This document shows, one piece after another, positions 48,197 through 61,252 of a stretch of DNA of 64,000 bases. The notes beneath the pieces are model-generated. The model was not told the DNA's origin. It saw only the letters and a list, made by a program, of their open reading frames with translations, and made no database searches. Position numbers and translations under genes: made by a program. The DNA comes from Glandiceps talaboti. Taxonomy: Eukaryota > Hemichordata > Enteropneusta > Spengelidae. The stretch is taken from assembly GCF_964340395.1 (NCBI RefSeq), contig NC_135560.1, positions 6,480,598 through 6,544,597 of the forward strand, written 5' to 3'. Positions within the stretch are counted from its first letter, which is position 1, and each line of letters opens with the position of its first letter.

Positions 48197-51100
48197 TAAG
48201 AATCATTATACATGACTCAACAGTTTCACAAACTTCTAGTCTTTCCTAAAAATCTTTTGAAATAAAAGTTGAATGATGGGTGAGAAAACTAGTCCAAATT
48301 ACCAGCAGTACATCTGTAATGTCTGACCTTGAGCAACTTCAACAGTGAAATAATGAAGTGTTGCTAGGCAACATAGTCATACTCTACACTTAAATCAGGT
48401 ATGGCATTTTGTAATGCTACCACCTGTAGAATATGACAGCTACTGGGTATAATTATAGACAAGTATACACAGAAACTTGTTTACGATATTTCAAGGAATA
48501 TTCAATTTCTGAGTCAGTTTAGTCTGATAAAACATCAAAGTTATACCACTATTTACTTTAATTTGATGAGTTCAGTGTGTTTACTATACAACTAGAAATA
48601 GTTTCTTAAAATTTTTTGCATTATGAAACTTGGCCAATTAATCGCATCAAATATTTCATATGAGATTGAATTCTTTTTCACATTCTGTTTCTCAGGGCGA
48701 CAATTCACAAAATGGGGGTTTTGTCAATTTGACATTTCAAGAAGAGACACTCACTGAAGTATCCCATCTTGGATCAAAATGCTGACTCAGTGTTTAATTA
48801 TGCAAAAATGTTTCTTGATGAATTAAAAAAAAAAATTCTTTTTTTGTGTGACCAATCGGATCATTGTCAGATATAAAAACACTAAGAAAATATTGCACTT
48901 TGACATCAAGTGAGCGATGGCCACTGAGAAATGGTAAAAGTTGTGAATTCTAACACTGAACACTAGAGGGCGCTAATCATATGATCTGACATTCTTTGTT
49001 TAGTGTGTCTTCATATCAACCTTCGTTGGTTGATATGCATGCACTCAGTTGATAACACAAACAGATAGATATTACAACGAGACAGCCTTGCAATAGATAT
49101 TAGCAAAATACTAAGTTATCTACCTACATGTTGATTCTTACGATACCATTGTACCTTCATAGTAGGGGTTCCTTCAAAAGATACCGACAATTATAACTTG
49201 AGGCTTGGCTGAGATATTTTATACATCAGGGATGATGTTGTGGTAATTTTACTTTCAAGAAGCCGCACAAACAGACGAGACAGTATTTTTTTTCATTTAG
49301 GAAATTGCTAGGTGTTTTTCTTTTATAGACCTTAATAGATTGCCTCCCTCTGCTTTGTCCCGAGTGTTTTGTTGATCTCCTGCTTGAGAAACACCATCAC
49401 GGTAAAGTAAGTATTTTGTAGGACAAGGTGTATACATTTATAATGGCAGAGTGTTGGATTTCCCAAATGTCTACTTCACCTGTTTACGTCGTATCACTTT
49501 GTCATAAAGTTTGGTAATTGAGAAATGCACTGAGGTGTGACATTCACTAATGACAATCTCCTTTTAATACCAAAGTAGATGGGTTTACCATCAAGGATGA
49601 GTGCACCGTCACTGTCTAGACTGGACAGGTGCACCATCACTTTCTAAACTGGACAGGTGCACCATCACTTTCTAAACTGGACAGGTGCACCATCACTGTC
49701 TAAACTGGATAGGTGCACCATCACTGTCTAAACTGGACAGGTGCACCATCACTGTCTAAACTGGACAGGTGCACCATCACTTTCTTTAAACTGGACAGGT
49801 GCACCATCACTTTCTAAACTGGACAGGTGCACCGTCACTATCTAAACTGGATAGGTGCACCATCACTGTCTAACCTGGACAGGTGCACCATCACTGTCTA
49901 AATTGGACAGGTGCACCATCACTGTCTAAACTGGACAGGTGCATCATCACTGTCTAAACTGGACAGGTGCACCATCACTGTCTAAACTGGACAGGTGCAC
50001 CATCACCGGCTAAACTGGACAGGTGCACCATCACTGGCTAAACTGGACAGGTGCACCATCACTGTCTAAACTGGACAAGTGCACCATCACCGGCTAAACT
50101 GGACAGGTGCACCATCACTGTCTAAACTGGACAAGTGCACCATCACTGTCTAAACTGGACAGGTGCACCATCACTGTCTAAACTGAACAGGTGCACCATC
50201 ACTGTCTAAACTGAACAGGTGCACCATCACTGTCTAAACTGAACAGGTGCACCATCACTGTCTAAACTGGACAGGTGCACCATCACTGTCTAACTGGACA
50301 GGTGCACCATCACTGTCTAAACTGGACAGGTGCACCATCACTGTCTAAACTGGACAGGTGCACCATCACTGTCTAAACTGGACAGGTGCACCATCACTGT
50401 CTAAACTGGACAGGTGCACCATCACCGGCTAAACTGGACAGGTGCACCATCACTGTCTAAACTGGACAGGTGCACCATCACTGTCTAAACTGGACAGGTG
50501 CACCATCACTGTCTAAACTGGACAGGTGCACCATCACCGGCTAAACTGGACAGGTGCACCATCACTGTCTAACTGGACAGGTGCACCATCACTGTCTAAA
50601 CTGGACAGGTGCACCATCACCGGCTAAACTGGACAGGTGCACCATCACTGTCTAAACTGGACAGGTGCACCATCACTGTCTAAACTGGACAGGTGCACCA
50701 TCACTGTCTAAACTGGACAGGTGCACCATCACCGGCTAAACTGGACAGGTGCACCATCACTGTCTAAACTGGACAGGTGCACCATCACTGTCTACACTAG
50801 ATGGGTAGCCAGTCACTCTCAAAATTGGGTATGACCAAGTAGGGTACTCTATTTCAAACCCAAGCTGGGCCAATGCAACAAACTGTCATATATATATAGA
50901 GTCAATTAACAAGCCAGGGTGTTAACATTGTTCAGGTGGTGATTGGCAAATGGCAAATATATAACCTCAGTGATACGCACAAGTTAACTTTCACTTCTGA
51001 TCAACAGAGTATAGAAATATAATCTATGCATTCTACTGAATCAAACTATATAATACAGGTTCTGAAAAACATTGATTTTTTATTTGTTTAACGGGTGATT

Positions 51101-54100
51101 GTTGACAATAACACAATACTTCTAATTCAAGTGAAATTTACACTCCTTCAGCATGTAATGATTGACAGATAACCGCAGGATGGAAAGAGAGTAATAACTT
51201 CAGTTGCTATGGTTACAATATGATGTGATGAACAACCTGCAATAGGTTCTGATTGTTGAGAAGCAATAATTGAAGAGACGTGTCTGTATGAAGACCTGAG
51301 ACTATAGACAGGGGAAGAGGCAGGTAGCTGTGAAGGTTACTAAGTAATACATGATATGATACGTCTATCATTTCAAACTACTTAGCAGTTTCTGTCAACA
51401 TGATAAATGTGTTGATTCATTGCTTGACTTTGATGATATTTATATTCAAAGGCGAATGCCACTGCAGGAAACAAAATAACACATTTTCATAAACTGCGAC
51501 TTTTTGCAATCATTTCTTGATTTACCATAAATACATCATGAATGCAAAGAAATATCGCATTGAAACTTGTTCGTCATTCATAGTTCAGATGCATGGACAC
51601 ATAATAGCAGAAAGTAGATAGTCATGATTGTTTTGTGTCATGGAAATAAGCACTTAGGATTCATGAATATTCATATTCTGCTAATATCTACAATGAGAAT
51701 TAAATACACATTATCATTAGGATGTCTGTCACTGTTACTATGGAAATGTGGTTACTATGGAAATGTGGTTACTATGGAAATATGGTTACTATGGAAATGT
51801 GGTATTTGGAAATGTGGTTACTATGGAAATGTAGTTACTATGGAAATGTGGTTGCTATGGCAATGTGGTATTTTCTAGTCATCGTTATCATAAATAGATG
51901 GTTTGATTTGTTTTCCTTACCGCATCTGGTAAACCGATGGTTTCTCCAATCTGATTGGCCCACCACACCATTAGATAAGAAAATATTGCAATCCACAAGA
52001 CACAACCGATGAATGTAATAGGAAACCGTCTCTTTTTCTCCTACACGAAAATGAAATTAAAAAAAAAAAATCAAATTTGTTGTGTGTAACAGAAAATCAA
52101 CAAGCTTGTACAATAATAGGTACACTGAAACTAGTAATAACATATTCCCAAGAATTTTTTTTTACTTTTATATAAACTATTTTAAACTCTTATAAATATA
52201 TGATGTATTAACATTGAGGTGGCATCAAACAGACATGACCCTTTAAAACTATAATCTATAAAACTAAAATTAAAGTCAAAACAAGTCTTGACAGGAGACA
52301 TAGGGTAGAATTCAGGAATAAAGGATTCGCCATTGAGGGCACCCTTCATTTGGTTTTTGTTTTGTATGCAATAGAAATTGATGAACAAATGAGCTGGCTT
52401 GCGAAAATTGTTCAGTTTTGATGGAGAAATATGTTCTAATAATAATATACATTATCAGCAATTTACTGTCACTCTGCCGCCCCAAATTGTTACACAAAGA
52501 ATTTAGAAAGCTAGCTTGCCAGATTTTCTGGGACAGGGAGCTCTCTCACAGCTCACCTACAGCTCTCTTGGACCTTTGCTGGATGGAATTCATTTACATA
52601 AATATGTATTAAAACTTACCGGCCTTCTGACATCTGGTAAAGTTACCCATAACGGAAACACTATTGGCATCAACACCACATATGTTATTCGTTTCTTCCA
52701 GGACTCAGGCCAAGTCAAATCTAGAGGCTCTTCTGTTTCTTCCTCTTCTTCTTTGACAGGCTATGAGAGATGCGATAAAAATAAATACAATGATGAACAC
52801 CAAACAGGAAACACAAAAATAACCCTCCCTACTTAAGTGACGACAACTGCAGAGCCAATCATGAACAAGCAAATGGTATCTGCCATACATACACACTTGC
52901 TCTAAAGTACTAAATAAAAAGAACAGTGACTGCCATAATAAGTAGACTGAGGGACAGGCTTGTTGAGAATTCAAAACAAAACAAAAATTGCATTGTCACA
53001 CCATTTTAGACAAACCGTCCTGGCCAGAAACAATTCAGGTTTTTTTTGCCCTTATTTGTCAAATTTTCTTAATTTTTTGTGTGTACTTTCTACTTTTCTA
53101 AGTAAGGTAATATTGGCAAAACATGATATTGTATAACTCTCAAAAACTTTAATGATTGAAAAAATGGTAGATTCTCCATCACAATAATACAAGATATAGT
53201 ACCTGAGCAGTTATGTTCAAAGTTGTTGCATTTACTCTGTCAAACTGATTAGGACTGTTCACTCTCCCACCACTCTGTGGTCGTCCATGTATCTGTGTAG
53301 CAGTGGGTGTGTCTTGGGGTGTGTCTAGGGGTGTGTCAAGTGTTGTAACTTGAGTTGCATTTGATGATGCATCTTGTGATCGATGTCTTTCCGGCATATG
53401 TTGCGCTACTTCCACACTACCATCTGTGGATTCACTTTGGCCAGCAGGTGAGTTCTGATCTGGCAGCTGTTCAGAATTAATAATTGATGCTGTAGATGCA
53501 TAGTTTTCAGGATTTGCAGATTTTTGAAGTCCGACACCATTGCTCTGAGGCGTACCTTCACTGCCTGGTTTTTCTATATCAGCCGTACAGTCGTCTTGGG
53601 ATTGTTGTTGGGCCATAGCATGCAGCTTGACGGCTTTGTCATTCAGATCTCCTGTGGGATCACAATAGGAAAACTTTGAAATTTGACTTCAAAATGTATC
53701 AAATTATAATCCTAAACACTAAGCGGATTACAGTGGACAGGAGACCCCTTACATCATCTATCCATCAACTTTGATGTACATTTTCCTGGTTCTGAAAAAC
53801 TGAACAGGTCATGGCTAGTTTCAAAAAAGTAGTTGTAGCTGCAGGCTGTTATAGTTGCATACACATATTACAGTGATAGTATAGTACACGTCACTAGCAA
53901 AACAAAACCAAGGTACAACCAAACACGTTCTTTCCTTGCTCTCGAATCAAAATCAATGTCAGTGAACCTATGATTATAGACACTGTCAGATGTTTAAATT
54001 CACATTTTATTTTCAATAAGGTGAATGAAGTTTATATCTATTTATGGTATCACCTACACATATCTAGAAAAGCTAAGCTCACATGCCTCAACTATGGACT

Positions 54101-54476
54101 CAAGATATTCTGACATATTAGCTCACATGACCAAAAAGAACATTCTGTAACTCCTCCGACATGAATACACCAATAAAGGTTTTCCCACAGACCTTGCAGG
54201 AAACCCCTCAAAATGGCTGAACGTATGCTTCTTTTAATACAAGATTCCAGAGTTGAGTAAATTAACAAGATGCTATTTTAACCCCCCAAAATCATGGGAG
54301 TTAACAGGAGAATTGTCAACATTTGGTTAAAGTTTTCTAAGAGTGATTAATTACAGATAATACTTACTTTGACTAATCGGGTCAATGGTATGTATCATTA
54401 ACTGGAGGGCACCATGACGATATGTGTTTGCTGTGCGAAATATTGGCAAGGTGCACTGACGACGGATTAGCCTTCT
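45193..54476 (-). CDS. K+-dependent Na+/Ca2+ exchanger, SLC24/NCKX family (3' six exons; 5' end not in view)
   Basis: Exons, in order of transcription, are 54476-54368, 53651-53203, 52760-52620, 52040-51921, 47839-47703 and 45436-45193, in consistent phase, coding 399 residues to a TAA stop. The first ends the cytosolic loop start ([13 protein letters not shown], as in NCKX2). The second is a 150-residue polar loop with [12 protein letters not shown] repeats. The third has an acidic run (EEEEETEEP), then [17 protein letters not shown]. The fourth has [15 protein letters not shown]. The fifth is the alpha-2 repeat, [16 protein letters not shown] and [14 protein letters not shown], retaining the Asp and Ser/Thr residues of the ion site. 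The last gives the final transmembrane helices, ending KCPV. NCKX proteins export Ca2+ and K+ in exchange for Na+ at the plasma membrane. The alpha-1 half must lie upstream; I did not find it before 64000. Confidence 0.93.
46181..46610 (+). repeat. 30-bp minisatellite, 15 copies without indels
   Basis: AATGTCTGAATCAGTGACT starts at exactly 30-bp steps from 46181 to 46601, followed by variable RTGTYCCMTAY. A 90-bp higher-order unit (with AATGTCTGCATCAG in one of three monomers) is duplicated near 46321-46440. Because 30 is a multiple of 3, open frames run through on both strands; neither resembles a known protein. Confidence 0.97.
47128..47345. repeat. 108-bp tandem repeat, two copies
   Basis: CCAATTTGATG with GCAGTTTCT and CACCCACCAA-type blocks recurs at 47128 and 47236, with C-rich runs in between. 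Confidence 0.75.
47943..48192 (+). repeat. (GA)n satellite with CAGA, CACA and GCGA variants
   Basis: About 250 bp of purine-rich repeat ending in a pure (GA)n run of roughly 40 units. Arg-Glu and Ser-Leu open frames across it are artefacts. Confidence 0.97.
48960..48973 (+). promoter_or_regulatory. CTCF-like motif
   Basis: ACACTAGAGGGCGC matches CCASYAGRKGGCRS at 13 of 14 positions. Confidence 0.35.
49601..50800 (+). repeat. 28-bp minisatellite, about 43 copies
   Basis: The unit is CACTGTCTAAACTGGACAGG followed by TGCACCAT. Variants (CACCGGCTAAA, CTGAACAGG, ACAAGTGC) recur in patterns that show block duplication. Nearly every unit contains the E-box CAGGTG. It lies wholly within an exchanger intron. 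Confidence 0.97.
51734..51868 (+). repeat. 17-bp repeat of RFX-like GTTACTATGGAAATGTG, about 8 copies
   Basis: Direct copies run head to tail, the last as GTTGCTATGGCAATGTG, and one copy (GTATTTGGAAATGTG) is shortened. The core matches the RFX X-box pattern GTTRCYATGGMAA. The array ends 53 bp from the alpha-2-side donor of the YLMVWWAN exon. Confidence 0.85.
53652..54367 (-). other. Exchanger intron, nothing notable
   Basis: Donor GTAAGT (reverse of 54362-54367), acceptor ATCCCACAG (ends at 53652). I see no repeats or motifs of note. Confidence 0.8.
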
Positions 54477-55159
54477 CTGTAAACAACAACAAAAACAAAG
54501 TGAGTCAGCTGATTATTAATAATCTAATCCCTAAAAATCACAAGTCCAGAATTTCAAAATTTAGGTAACACTGCTTAGGATCAGAATAAGATAAAAAACG
54601 TATTTAAGATAAAATGTTCTCGATCCAATAAAAATACAAAATTGCTGGCATTTTTTTAGGAATATTAAACCTTGAAAGAGCTGAATCCTTATGCTAATGA
54701 AATTGTTGGAAAAATATTATTTAAACATCTGAAGTCCAGAATTTAGTAGTATTTCTTGTTTTTAATAAAAATATTTACAATTTGAATATGCTCAGTGCAA
54801 GAATAAAATTTCCATTCTTGTGAAAAACTAGAAAGACTAATCATTGCAACCTGGAAGACTATTATAGAGTTTCAATAGGAAACTTGCAAATCCGCCATGT
54901 TGAATGTTGCATCATGGGAAATGATAATGAAATGCTAATCAATTAGCATTGTAAACAATATTGTTACATTGTTTATAACCATAAACAATCAGTTCATATT
55001 TACCCTCTGACCAGTGTGGGAGGTTTATTTCATCAGTTAGCTCCAGATAAGTTATTAGATACAGATAATCCCACACTCCTTTGCATCTGAGCATGCTCAG
55101 TCTGGATTGCAAGTTCCCTAATCGGCGGCACGTATTTTGTTAAATCTCACATAATATTT

Positions 55160-55383
55160 TTTGTTACACATTACACAAACAAAATACAGGTCCTGATAGC
55201 ACGCACACATGAAATAATATATGTTATCTCACTGTGAACACAAATAAACATCTATATGTTTCAATCTTCCTTGTTTCAACTGACAGTGATGTTGATTTGT
55301 GTTCACAGTGAGATAAAATGTATCACTTTATATGCTTGCACGCTATCAGTGTCTGTATGTTGTGTTTTTGTAATTTGTAACCA
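55160..55383. mobile_element. Foldback element with ~90-bp inverted repeats
   Basis: The left arm 55160-55252 pairs with the right arm 55288-55383. The best matching block is TATCTCACTGTGAACACAAA against TTTGTGTTCACAGTGAGATA; outer parts CTGATAGC and GCTATCAG also pair, and weaker pairing continues outward. No ORF is inside, so it is non-autonomous. Confidence 0.85.
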
Positions 55384-55385
55384 AA

Positions 55386-56095
55386 AACGAGACGTAAAAA
55401 ACACCATGCTGCCTAATTGAAACTGTATTAGTCACTCTGGTTTGGTAGTAAAAAACATTGTGCTGCCTAAATTGAAACTCTATAGTCACTCTGGTTTGGT
55501 AGTAAAAAACATTGTGCTGTTTAATTGAAACTCTATAGTCACTCTGGTTTGGTAGTAATAAACATCGTGCTGCCTAAATTGAAACTCTATAGTCACTCTG
55601 GTTTGGTAGTAAAAAACATTGTGCTGCCTAAATTGAAACTCTATAGTCACTCTGGTTTGGTAGTAATAAACATCGTGCTGCCTAATTGAAACTCTATAGT
55701 CACTCTGGCTTGGTAGTAAAAAACATTGTGCTGCCTAAATTGAAACTCTATAGTCACTCTGGTTTGGTAGTAAAAAACATTGTGCTACCTAATTGAAACT
55801 CTATAGTCACTCTAGTTTGGTAGTAAAAAACATTGTGCTGCCTAAATTGAAACTCTATAGTCACTCTGGTTTGGTAGTAAAAAACATTGTGCTGCCTAAA
55901 TTGAAACTCTATAGTCACTCTGGTTTGGTAGTAAAAAACATTGTGCTGCCTAATTGAAACTCTATAGTCACTCTGGTTTGGTAGTAAAAAACATTGTGCT
56001 GCCTATTAAAATTGAAACTCTAAAGTCACTCTGGTTTGGTAGTAAAAAACATCGTGCTGCCTAATTGAAACCCTATAGTCACTCTGGTATGGTAG
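55386..56095 (+). repeat. 53-54-bp minisatellite, about 13 copies
   Basis: Units contain CTCTGGTTTGGTAGTAAAAA, ACATTGTGCTGCCTAAATTG and AAACTCTATAGTCA. One-base (AATTG or AAATTG) length variants alternate along the array. It directly abuts the foldback element at 55160-55383. Confidence 0.95.
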
Positions 56096-56899
56096 TAAGT
56101 TATATAAACTTGAAGGCTTAGTAAGACTCTGTGGCACAGACTTTTTAATCGTCATATAGCATATACTCTATTATGACTGATTTAAAAAGTGACATTTTGT
56201 AGAACACGGATAGTATAATAACATCATTCAATCTGTCAGACATTTTTTCTTGACTACACCTGAGCCAAATGTCAAAGTACATGTAGCCTGTAATGAGTAC
56301 ATAAAAAAACATGGCGGACTCACAGTCACTCACATAAAAAGTAAAATCCAAGTATAAGTCACGAAAACTACACTGTGTCAGGAAGGTTATGAAAATATTC
56401 CAACCACAGCAGACTGTAACTTATGGCACGTATATTTGTTATGAAATCTTTTTTTTTACTACTTTGAGACACTTCCTGGTTAAAACTGACGAATTTTGAA
56501 ATAATATGAGGTTGGAGAATATATTCAATTTGTTAAATGGTTCGAAGAATCAATAAATAGTAAAATATAGTTATATTAGAACAGTAAATTGGAAACGAAT
56601 GCAAAATATCATGCAATAATAGTCTGCAGTAGACGAATCAAAATGTTGCATTTGATTCCAAAATACCGATCCAAAGTTTATTTTACTGAGTGTCCTATAA
56701 GGTTTTTGCTCTGACTTTTAAACAGACAAATACAATGATCCCTTCATAAGCAAAGTTAGTCGGTGAAAGCTCAAAATAAAAGTATATTTTCTTGTACTTG
56801 TAGATGTATGTGTGTGCTGTTTAGCCTTTTTTACAAAGCATATCTCACAGAAGTTACAATTTGTTGACAAATAATTACATGGTCTGGCATGTTTATTCA

Positions 56900-57023
56900 T
56901 GTTTACATACAGACATCAAGCCAGTGTACACTGATTTTTCAAGATGGAAGCCACGATAAAAATGTTTCATGAATTAAAAATCCAAAATAAATGTTCAATC
57001 CTCATCCTTGTGGCCACTTTAAC
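56900..57023 (-). mobile_element. MITE-like element, copy D (right part only)
   Basis: TTTTTCAAGATGGAAGCCAC, TAAAAATCCAAAATAAATG and CAATCCTCATCCTTGTGGCC, then ACTTTAA, match the right arm of the elements at 4239 and 29798. The left arm is not apparent. Confidence 0.65.
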
Positions 57024-60000
57024 GTTTAGTGCATTTTTCAATGTGCAAAATGTAACAAAGATAGCAGCTACTGCAGGTTTTTTTTATATTATACATTACT
57101 AGATACAAGTTTGTTCTCTTATTCAATGCCTATTAATTGCATATCAAGTCCGTGACAATCAAAATAGAAAAATAAGAGTAAATCTTGCCGTACACTCATA
57201 ATCAAAGAGTTGTATGAATGGATGACATTTTGATCTTTCCAGTCAAAGTAATTATTACTAGGGTTGCCATCTATTTTAAGGGAGATGTATTTTCTTTATC
57301 TAAAGTCACAAATGTCTGATTTGCTGCAAGAAAAGCTCACCAGAACACAACAAAAGACAGAGCATAGTTTGTCAAAGATAAAACAACGTTATCACAACCT
57401 TATGAAATATTCAATTGCCCCTAGCATCATACATGTATATTGCATGAATTTGATTGGGTAGCAATTGATGTCATATATCGAATGAATTTGATTGGTTGTC
57501 AGTAGCTTAAGGGCAATTTTTAGTTCTATCAATGTAGATTGTCTTATTCAAATATTTAGTAAATTTCTTAGAGCAAAATAGCCTGCAGAAATAACGATCC
57601 GAGATAATAGTTACTACATTTACCAGTTTTTATTAAGTATTATATTTCATTATTAACTTAGCTATACTTGACTTTATGCACATTTGAATTTTTCTCACGG
57701 AGTAATTCTCTTGTTGAAATATGGGAGTGATTGTAACAAAACGTTTGCATGTCTCTGTAATTTGATGAGAGCAATTATAAATGTCAAGAAATGTTGCCAT
57801 TAAATTGGTCGGGTATGTACGAAATTATTTGTCTTGTTAGCAAAAAACAGACAAATTGTGATAGCAATGTGAAAGGTAATATGGGTTTATTTCATGACAT
57901 AAAGGCCTATCTTCCTAGTTTATTTTTGTTTCACAAATAACTGGTTGATATAATCTGCAAAACTAAAGGAGCATGAATTTTGCTGTCTGAACTCTTACGA
58001 TATTATACTTTCAGTGTTGTTACCTTGGAAACCAGTTGCTTGGGAGTTGTGTATAAATTCTAGTTTGATTTGGCAATTTGTGTTTCAGGGATGAATTCAC
58101 TAAAAATTAAATTCATGAATCTCTCTAAACTTTACCATATGAAAGCTTGCTTCTTGTCCTTTTGAAATAGTAAAAAAATTGTTGGGTTTCACTGGCTTGG
58201 ATTCAAGGAAATCGACATCTTTCACTTTCCCATAGAATTTTAAAAAGTATTTGGTGGCCATTTTGGATGGCGACCATTTTGGATTAAAAATGGCTTCATT
58301 TTGACATCATTTTGACCTGTATTAAAAAAATTTGTACGGCGACTCCTGATTTTTTTTCTTGATTTGAACTGAGAATGGGCTGGAGTATTCTTGAACAAAA
58401 TAAGAGCAAAATTTAAACACTTTTTTTTCAAAGGTGCATTTCACTTTAATATCCAGTCTACATAAGACAGCAACATAAAATCATCACTATTTGATCAAAA
58501 TTAGCAAAAACACAATGTCATAATTTAAAACCATTTTTCCTATTTGAATAATCTATGCCTTATATATGTGAAGCAGTTGTAGCCAAATATAAAAAAAAAT
58601 TCGCCAAAAAAAAATGTTCATTTTACCAAATTTCCTACTGGCACGCTATATGAGACACAATTCATTGTACAAGAGACGTACGTATCTTGCATCGACTAAT
58701 TACTTCGACTAGTGTAATTGGGTTCCTTTACCGTGACATTTACCCAAGTTACAGGCAAACATACATGAAATATTTGCCAATTTCCATGACCAATTTTAAA
58801 TCGTTATTAATGTGATACTGAATTGGAACGACTTGTACTGTACACATGCATTTCATTTACCACAATTCTATGAACACTATGTTTCTCTATTGTAATGATT
58901 AAAAGCCTACGTACAAACAGCTATGTGGTTACTGTGCATACGTTGCTACAGCATCCTGTTACCTATGGCAACTAAGTACGCAAACAAGAGTTATTTATTA
59001 CAAAATTTCCAATCACTCACATGGTCTCTGAGGGGCTGTCTCTAATTATCTCACAAAGTCTGGAAAATGACATTTGTCCGTTTAGATTAAAACACTTTCC
59101 CAACTGACCTTATCCTGTAATACTAGACTGTTGGGATTTGGGAATGAAAGATGAGCAATAGATAGGGACTATGGGACCATAATAATTTGGCATCTTTTTT
59201 TTGTTACTGTTGAATATTTCATCTTCTTTGTAGAGTCACAACAAAACTACAATTTTTTTGTACACAAGTAGGGTACTAAAGTCTGTAAAGATGGACTCAA
59301 AAATTTGAAAAAAAATCTTTGACAGAAAATGTAGTCATTAAAGGGGCACAAGCCAAGTTTATACATTTTGAGTGTAGTGTTTGCTGTATATTTAAACGGT
59401 ACTCAAAGTATTGCACTTACTGAAGCACACTTAACCATCACTTGCAATTGACTGAACTCAAACCTGGTATTAAGATATAACCCATAAACGATCCGATGAT
59501 GTAATTTATGGTATGTACCAAAAAATATTCAGGAAATCCCTACAGTACAATCCACTGTTCTAACAATGCCACAACAATTGTAATATCATAGAAGGCATGC
59601 ATCGACATTTACATTATACTGGACTATGGTTTTATTTTGAAGTATTTTCACTTGAGTAAAAAACTTATAAACTCAGTTTGTGCTGCTTTAAGGAAGTGCA
59701 GTAAAAGAATCACACTATCTCCATATGAATTTTATCTCAGTTTTCTGAGATTTAAAATTTACATATAAGAAAGTCAATTATAATTACTATAAATTTTCTC
59801 AAATATTGACTTCGAGAAATACACTATCAGAATGTAACACATGTATTTATTTTTGGCATTTTTATGCAGTTATATATCAATAAAAATCTTAATACTCAGT
59901 GCACAATGGAGTGCCAATTAATATCGACAAATCCCATAAAACTATAAAACTTTAATATTTACAAATAATTATCACGATTCACCACACAATTCTATAAACT

Positions 60001-61192
60001 TTAACTTGAAATCAATCTGATTTCAGTTTAGTCATGTCTCCGCTATAAAATTTGAATTAATTTGAAATAATTTCTTCTCAAATTTATTCCATTTCCAGCA
60101 TTTTCCAGTTTGTGATAGCATGCAAAGACTATCATATTCTAGTCTGGAATCCATGCGTATGGGGGTTTTGAATTCCTTATTTCCCTATCAAAAATCAAAA
60201 ATCAAAAATCCCCAATCACCCAATTCTTAGGGTAAACTAAGATCCACAATCAGAAGAAAAAAGAATATTAATCAAAACATATTTACAAGATCCTCAAATA
60301 GTCATGCATCAGGTGAGTAAAACATAGTAATAATTAGTTCTTGTATCACCACCAAGGGTTCTAATTAGTGGTAAACCAAAGCCTGTCAACCTGAACAGGT
60401 GAAACAATACTCGTAAGTAATTCAAAATTAAAACCTTGGTTGTGATACAAGAACGATTACGTTTCCAAAAATTTTACATTAAAAAATTCACTTCCTAGTA
60501 TAGGAAATCATTTGTAGATAGCTACAGCAAAAGCTCCATTATTGAGTTATTCTGCCTTCGTACAACATCATCACCAGATTTCAAGTTACTAGAGTATCAT
60601 CTTCACTAGATACATTTCATCACGAGGAGTGAAATAGACATCAAAACCATTCTTGCTGATTACCATAAGAACACAGAGCGCAACTCAAGAGTACGTAAAG
60701 CCTCATCTATGTGTTACAACATCTGCACTAATTCCAACAACAAAACCTGATTGATTAATTCAACTGTAAATGATCTGGCAGTGAGGCCATTCCTAAGGTG
60801 CAAACTCTTAGCCTTTTATGACTACAAAGGTCAATGCCCCATGATGGCAATTGACCCCTGTAATGATTTCCAATGGAAAGATCAGAGCCCTATGATGGTA
60901 AATGACCCCTGTAATTATCACTCATGTTGTCATCAATCACCTCTTGTTGTACAGACCAGACTGTGATTTTAATCTGAAAGCTATTTCCCTCGGTGGATAT
61001 TGATCGACTTAAGCTATCAAATACCCTGAAACGCACCACGTCTGATCGAAAAAACAGATATTTGTGTTAGCTAGTGAAAACTAAACACTCCATCTTTGTG
61101 AAGTGCATACAAGAACACTGCAAGGCAATTTTCTCCATGGGGTAGCTATACTCTTTTCAATCATCCACTGTATACATTGCAGGTGTATATAG

Positions 61193-61252
61193 AGAATAGA
61201 ATAGAATAGAATAGAATAGAATAGAATAGAATAGAATAGAATAGAATAGAAT
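61193..61252 (+). repeat. (AGAAT)n microsatellite
   Basis: About 12 consecutive pentanucleotide units. Confidence 0.97.

Larger units (their letters stand above)
47840..51920 (-). other. 4.1-kb intron of the exchanger gene
   Basis: It lies between the YLMVWWAN exon and the alpha-2 exon. Besides the GA satellite, a 28-bp and a 17-bp minisatellite, it has a CTCF-like motif at 48960-48973. No further exon is needed to complete the protein. Confidence 0.85.

Noticed and set aside
47904-48249. Arg-Glu and Ser-Leu open frames
   Set aside because: Purely (GA)n satellite translations inside an exchanger intron.
57264-57461. 65-codon Gln/Lys-rich open frame
   Set aside because: Looks helical but has no homology I recognise and no convincing splice or promoter context.
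60751-60966. 71-codon open frame with an internal in-frame repeat (PMM..DPCN)
   Set aside because: Caused by a ~60-bp tandem duplication; no other coding evidence.
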